Assembly (NCBI RefSeq): GCF_003286085.1
Contig: NW_020825294.1
Location: 2,356,001-2,420,000 of the forward strand
Length of the DNA: 64,000 bases
From: Drosophila persimilis
Lineage: Eukaryota; Arthropoda; Insecta; Diptera; Drosophilidae
Direction of reading: 5' to 3'
Part shown: piece after piece, positions 59,422 through 64,000 of the stretch
Layout: every line of letters starts with the position of its first letter
Numbering within the stretch: position 1 is the first letter of the stretch
The notes under the pieces: generated by a model
The model's input: the letters and a program-made list of their open reading frames with translations, nothing else
The model's database searches: none
What the model was told of the DNA's origin: nothing
Translations under genes and position numbers: made by a program

Positions 59422-61470
59422 ATGAGCATAGACGACGTCATCTATGTAATCTGCCTGCTGGCCTGCATCGGGGCCGGCAATTATGTGCGGAAGGTGCGCG
59501 ATGAGGCCCAACGCAAATTGGTATCTACGGCACTGGGTGTGATTGTGGTGGTCATTGTGTCGGGCCCGCTCCACAGCCTGCATTGCATTGCATCCTTGGC
59601 CTTGGGCACCGCCAGTGTGCTGCTAGTGCATCCAAGGTGAGTTTCTGCATAGATAAACGCATCTAATTATGATAATTACTTGGGAACTTATCCTCCAGCA
59701 AATGCCATTTGGTTACATTTCTCATAATGTTTGGCTACCTGGTGTTCTTCCGGCTGTTTGACTTCTACTGGAGCATTCCTGGGCACACGAACATGATACA
59801 AATGATACTTACACTTAAGGTTAGTTGCATAATAATGAGGTGATTGATTTCACGCTTCACTTTCTGCGCCAGGTCTCGGGTGTTGCCTTTGAAAAAACAG
59901 CCGCCTGGAAACGCATACGCGAAAAGGATGAACAGGACAAGAACGCTCAGCGGGACGTGAACAGCGAAAGTCCCATTGAGATCACCGACTACGATCTGGA
60001 GCTGCAGCAATTGACAGCCGCTGAAATAGTGCACTATAGCTTCAATTACATCGGGGTTCTAACAGGTAGAGAACATTTGAAATCATTTGGATTCACAGTA
60101 TGCTGATATCAAAGTCCACCTCATTGAGTGGCTGCCGCAATTACTGATAGAAAACGTGTATCTGGCATAAGAACACGACTTCCACAAGTGCTGTAAACGA
60201 TGATCAAACGATAGACTAATCTCAAAATTCTTCTTACCAGGCCCCTACTATCGCTATCGCACATATAGGGACTACTTTGATATGCCATTTAAGACGCATG
60301 CCCCGTGCATTGATGCCACCATTGAGAAGCTCAAATGTGCCTCCTTCTACTGCGCCCTGTATCTGGCCACCAACTACGTTTGGCCCCTGGATGTGAGTCC
60401 TTTTGCGCCTCAATTCACAGCCCATTTAATACATTCTCCCCTTTCCAGTATGCTTTGAGCGATGAGTTCTACAATGATCGCTCATTTGTCTACCGGCTGC
60501 TGTATGTGTGGCCCACCTTCTTCACATTCCGGGCACGAATCTACACGGGTCTGACCCTCAGTGAGTGCGTCTGCACAATGGCCGGGTTTGGGGCCTATCC
60601 GGACGAGGCTGATGCCAACAATGGCGAGGGACCCCGCAAGCGCTATCAGCACTTGAAACGCGATGCCGACAAGCATACCTACAACTTTACCACGATTGTC
60701 AATACCCGAGTGATGGAAGTGGAGCGATGCTGGACCTTCCGCGAGGGCATGAAGCACTGGAATGTCTGCGTGCAGTACTGGCTGGCCGTCAATGTCTACA
60801 AGCTGTTTCCCAGCAAGAAGTACAGGTGGGTGATGAGAGTTCTGTGGTTATATGATGCTATGAAAATGCATTGGTACTGTTCCAATGATAATTTCATAGC
60901 GTTGTAGACCGCTTTTGTGGCTTTATTGCTAGTTGTATTGTATACTCGCTATTGTAATTGTTCTTTCCATTGCCACTGATCGCAGGGTTGGCAGGTATTC
61001 AACCGTAGTGTTGATATTTATAGATCTCTCGTTCAGTTTCCGTATTAACATGCTCTTGAAAACCTTTTAGAACGGGTGCCACTCTGCTCTGCTCGGCCTA
61101 CTGGCACGGATTCCGGCCGGGACACTATTTCTGCATCATGGGCGCTCCCTTCTATGTCTCCCTGGAGGATATGTGGAACAAGCTGGTGCGCAAGGATGCC
61201 ACTGGCCCGGTACGGACCGTCATCGATGTGCTCTTCTGGATATTCAAGTGGTTCGCCTTCAGCTACTTGGGCGTGGCCTTCCTGCTCTCCTCGTTCGGCA
61301 ACATTTGGCGTTTCTATAGCTCTGTGTATCACATTGGATACATCTGCTGGGCGGCGATGATTGGACTCGGCTTTATCCTCACAAACCAAAGGAAGGCAGC
61401 CGAACGTCGCAGGCAGAAGCGTGCAGCTGGTGGAGACACTGCTGCAGTGGAGGAAAAGAAAGCGCAGTGA
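59422..61470 (+). CDS. frj: MBOAT7-type lysophosphatidylinositol acyltransferase
   Basis: Six exons (59422-59636, 59699-59819, 59873-60065, 60241-60392, 60449-60825, 61071-61470) join with frame kept at every GT-AG intron (62, 53, 175, 56 and 245 nt) to give 485 residues. The protein is a multi-pass membrane protein with hydrophobic segments from residue 5 on (YVICLLACIGAGNYV; ALGVIVVVIVSGPL). It carries the two MBOAT signature residues: Asn332 in KHWNVCVQYW and His365 in CSAYWHGFRPGHY. GVLTGPYYRYRTYRDYF matches the family. The C terminus is charged (RKAAERRRQKR), as in MBOAT7. The enzyme transfers polyunsaturated acyl chains, mainly arachidonoyl-type, to lysophosphatidylinositol in the ER. 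The fly MBOAT7 homologue is farjavit; nessy and oysgedart are the more distant alternatives. The frame is complete and ordinary. Confidence 0.92.
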
Positions 61471-61804
61471 TTTCTATTGGATTAGCTTTAAAAGACAGTT
61501 CAAATACAAAAGAAGTCACCCAATTGTTAAGTGTTCCATTAAGTCCAATGGTAGAGACTGCAAACGTCTTCGCCACTACATGGCTAAATTTCTATTATAA
61601 ACGACACCGATCAAGGCACCATTTGCTTGTTAAAGTTCTAAAGTTATATTCAACAATATCAGGCCCAACTATGTACATTTATGTAACTACTTCCATGTCT
61701 AACAGTTAAAGCCTACCTTCCATATGCATAACCATCCATATTTTATCCGGGAAAAGATGATGATATTAAATGATATTAGTTTGTAGATCACATATGTTAA
61801 CCAA

Positions 61805-61810
61805 AATAAA
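61805..61810 (+). terminator. Poly(A) signal AATAAA of the MBOAT7 gene
   Basis: AATAAA lies 335 bases after the stop codon, followed by T-rich sequence; a usual 3' UTR length for a fly gene. Confidence 0.55.
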
Positions 61811-62274
61811 GTGAATCCTAATGTAACAAAAATCGCTTCTGCTTGGGTTACCCCAATCCATAATCGATTTACTCATTATTTAGCTTAAGTTCTCTTCTTT
61901 TTTTTTATTGAAAATACTCGTAAGTAAGTAATTCTATGATTTTACACAAGTCTTGCTTATCGAAAAATTCGAGATTTACACAAATGGATTTGTTTTTGCG
62001 GTCAGGATAAAATTAAAATTCGAGAGTAAATTTAATTAATTTTCTGGGAAATTTTAGGTGTAAGTGTAACTATAATTGTAAAATGATTTAGGGAGCCTTT
62101 TTGTGGGTGTGTGTATGTGTGTGTGTATTATATTCGATACCAGCTCGAATTTGGTCTAAATTCAATGCGTTACGATTTCAGTTTGTGTGTAATAACAATT
62201 TAGTTCGAATATGGGTAGCATGGCAAGAGATTTCCTGTTGCTGTTGTTGCGAATGGGGCTGCTGCGGAAGGATA
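61811..62274. other. Convergent spacer between MBOAT7 and RCHY1 genes
   Basis: AT-rich, with a short GT tract at 62104-62128. It presumably holds the two 3' UTRs; no gene was seen. Confidence 0.5.
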
Positions 62275-63413
62275 TCATGCCGAGGATGGCTCATCGGTGA
62301 CCAGAGAGAGGCGACGCTTTACATCCTGTGTGGTGTTGTAGGCGCCGCAGTGCACGCACTTGAGTCCGATGAAATGAAATTTGGTTTTGCAAGTCTGAAA
62401 TACAAAATAGAGATAGAGATATCCCTACCTTAGGTAGACACTCGACGCTCACCTTGTGACAATCGTTGCAGAAGATATGCACTCGCTGATTCTCGTACTT
62501 GAGCGTCACGGGCATGCGTAGGGCCTGATCGTCCAGATACTCCCACAGCGCCGTCATGTCGATCAGCGAGGTCTGGCAGGTGGGGCAGGTGTAGTGGCCT
62601 GAGGCAAGGAGCTGATCGAAACACATCTTGTGCAGCAGATGGCCGCAGTCGGGAATGTGGCAAGGAATGCGCGAGGTGTGTATGTCGCCCAAGCAAACAG
62701 GACAGTGCGACCGGGAGATGTTTTCCACGCACTGGAAAACGAAAACGAAAACCAAAACAAGGAACGCTCCATTAATTAAAGATTCAAATCTGCTGCGAAT
62801 TGCTGCGGCCAATTAATTAAGTTATCTGTTGAACAGTTTTGACATTCATAACCACTCAACTAAATCGCGAGCCACAAAAAGCAATTAGGCAACCGGTTTC
62901 GGCTATGAATTGACACAAAATTAATATGCAAGCTGGCGATTTCTTTGATCCGCTTTCAAATTACGCGGAGGTCAATCCACATGTATCTATAGTTGGCGCT
63001 GAAAGTGCTTTTAACTTGGGGGAGTGGACTCACCCGATGGCCATCGATCTTCAGCTGGATGGGCAGACACATGTTGCAGACCTCGCAGTGAAAGAAATTG
63101 TCAGCGCCGCCAATGCGACAGATGCCACAGCCATGACAATGATATTGCTGCTTGTCCGCGTCATCAAATAGATTGCATATGAGGCATGTATACTGCAAAA
63201 GAGGAGCACGGTTATCCAAGGAATCACTTGGAGTAAGGCATAGCACGTTACCTTGCCAAATCTCACGCCACAGTTCTCGCATTGCTCTTGCACCGTCTGC
63301 CGCGTGTTGCACTCGGAACAGATGAGTTCTGTGAGTGTCTTCCGATCGAAGTGATGGGTCTCGTTCTCATCGTGGCAGAACCGGCACTTGTAGAACTTAT
63401 TGCAGCACGGAGT
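62275..63413 (-). CDS. RCHY1/Pirh2-type CHY-RING E3 ubiquitin ligase, 5' end outside window
   Basis: Five exons are visible (63413-63252, 63192-63034, 62731-62453, 62394-62275, minus strand, the last two after introns of 302 and 58 nt; the first intron is 59 nt). They encode 239 residues in phase 0 throughout, four exons in total plus at least one missing upstream. The order matches RCHY1: the CHY zinc finger from TPCCNKFYKCRFCHDENETH through CSECNTRQTVQEQCENCGVR, the CTCHY part (YTCLICNLFDDADKQQYHCH; CRIGGADNFFHCEVCNMCLP), the C3H2C3 RING (HCPVCLGDI...HIPDCGHLLH...YTCPTC) and a C-terminal zinc ribbon (CNDCHK...CVHCGAYNT). All zinc-binding positions appear present. RCHY1 ubiquitinates p53 and other substrates. 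The first exon with the start codon and initial C..H of the CHY finger was not found before 64000. D. melanogaster CG16947 is, as I recall, the counterpart. Confidence 0.9.
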
Positions 63414-64000
63414 CTAAAAGAAAGCCAAGAAATCGATTATGGAATGGAAAATTAGTTATCCTACAGTAAATCTGAAAATATTCCGCCTTGAGTTTCCACA
63501 GTCAAGGACTGAACAAACATAATTCATTAGCAGGCGTCGCGGTGACACATCTACTAATTCTCAAATTGAGTTGCTAATCAAAGAAATCTGCCTGGAAACG
63601 GAGCACAAAATGAGTGACGTCTGGGGGGCTCAAAAGCAAATCAATCGTTTGGCGTCGGATCCACTGGTCTGCTCTTAGCATTATCATAAACATTGCAGTC
63701 GAAAGCAAAGGCTCTCCTGCGTTGTAGGAATTATGGAGCCCTAATCAAATCAAAATCACTTGTAAAGATCCCATACGATACCCCAAAGCTACCCGTGTCG
63801 TCGGTTCATTAGATGTTTGCTAATTGATTCGCCCGACCAATTATCAACATTTGGTTATGATAAAGATAAAGACCAAACGTATTTGGTATTTGTGTGTTCA
63901 TATGGATCAGGTTTCGGACTTTGTCGCGGAGTAGGGTTAAAGATGGATTTAGTTTATAATTTATCTGTTATCTACCCCTCGTCACACGTTTCTACGTGTC
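63414..64000. other. 5' intron or upstream region of the RCHY1 gene
   Basis: A strong acceptor (CTTTCTTTTAG, minus strand) sits at 63414. The rest shows no exon with the expected CHY start (C-R-H-Y pattern) on the minus strand, so the first exon probably lies beyond the right edge. Confidence 0.5.

Overview
The window reads as Drosophila nuclear DNA. Introns are mostly 50-90 nt with GT-AG ends, DRE (TATCGATA) and motif-1 promoter elements are present, (CA)n/(GA)n/(CAG)n microsatellites are frequent, and the best-supported proteins have fly relatives (cannonball/TAF5, MBOAT7/farjavit, roadblock, RCHY1, BTBD9, Rtf1). The species was not determined; a non-melanogaster Sophophoran such as the obscura group is only an impression. 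No prokaryotic, viral or plasmid sequence was recognised.

Layout. (1) 1-2756, minus: 5' part of an acidic protein made of 31 exact-length 81-bp (27-residue) tandem repeats; the gene runs off the left edge. (2) 3860-6315, minus: two-exon TAF5-family WD40 protein, probably the testis TAF cannonball. (3) 6.3-24 kb: mostly non-coding, microsatellite-rich DNA holding two small minus-strand genes for mitochondrial outer-membrane import proteins: a 45-residue Tom5-like protein (10430-10567, with a 5' exon near 11.05-11.11 kb) and an 82-residue Tom22-like protein (16962-17210). (4) 24173-26204, plus: an Rtf1 paralogue with a Plus3 domain and a Cys/Glu hexapeptide repeat, plus a short second exon. (5) 26.2-49.5 kb: about 23 kb without an intact gene, holding a decayed Tim50-like pseudogene (30192-30888, minus), several local duplications and simple repeats. 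(6) 49.5-55.5 kb, minus: two adjacent three-exon genes for Gly/Gln/Asn-rich proteins, a roadblock-type dynein light chain, coding debris, and a secreted lipase. (7) 57284-58468, plus: a BTBD9-like gene with one in-frame TAA. (8) 59422-61470, plus: six-exon MBOAT7 (farjavit). (9) 62275-63413, minus: RCHY1-type CHY/RING E3 ligase, cut by the right edge.

Themes. Several genes are divergent paralogues of housekeeping factors (TAF5, Rtf1, Tom5, Tom22, Tim50, roadblock, BTBD9), a pattern that in flies often marks male-germline genes; that is inference. Three independent pieces of mitochondrial import machinery (Tom5, Tom22, Tim50) lie within about 21 kb. The main new observation is that the promoter, 5' exon and splice donor of the Tom5-like gene (11.04-11.28 kb, minus) are homologous to the region just upstream of the BTBD9-like gene (56.97-57.20 kb, plus): the same regulatory cassette sits in front of two unrelated coding sequences 46 kb apart.
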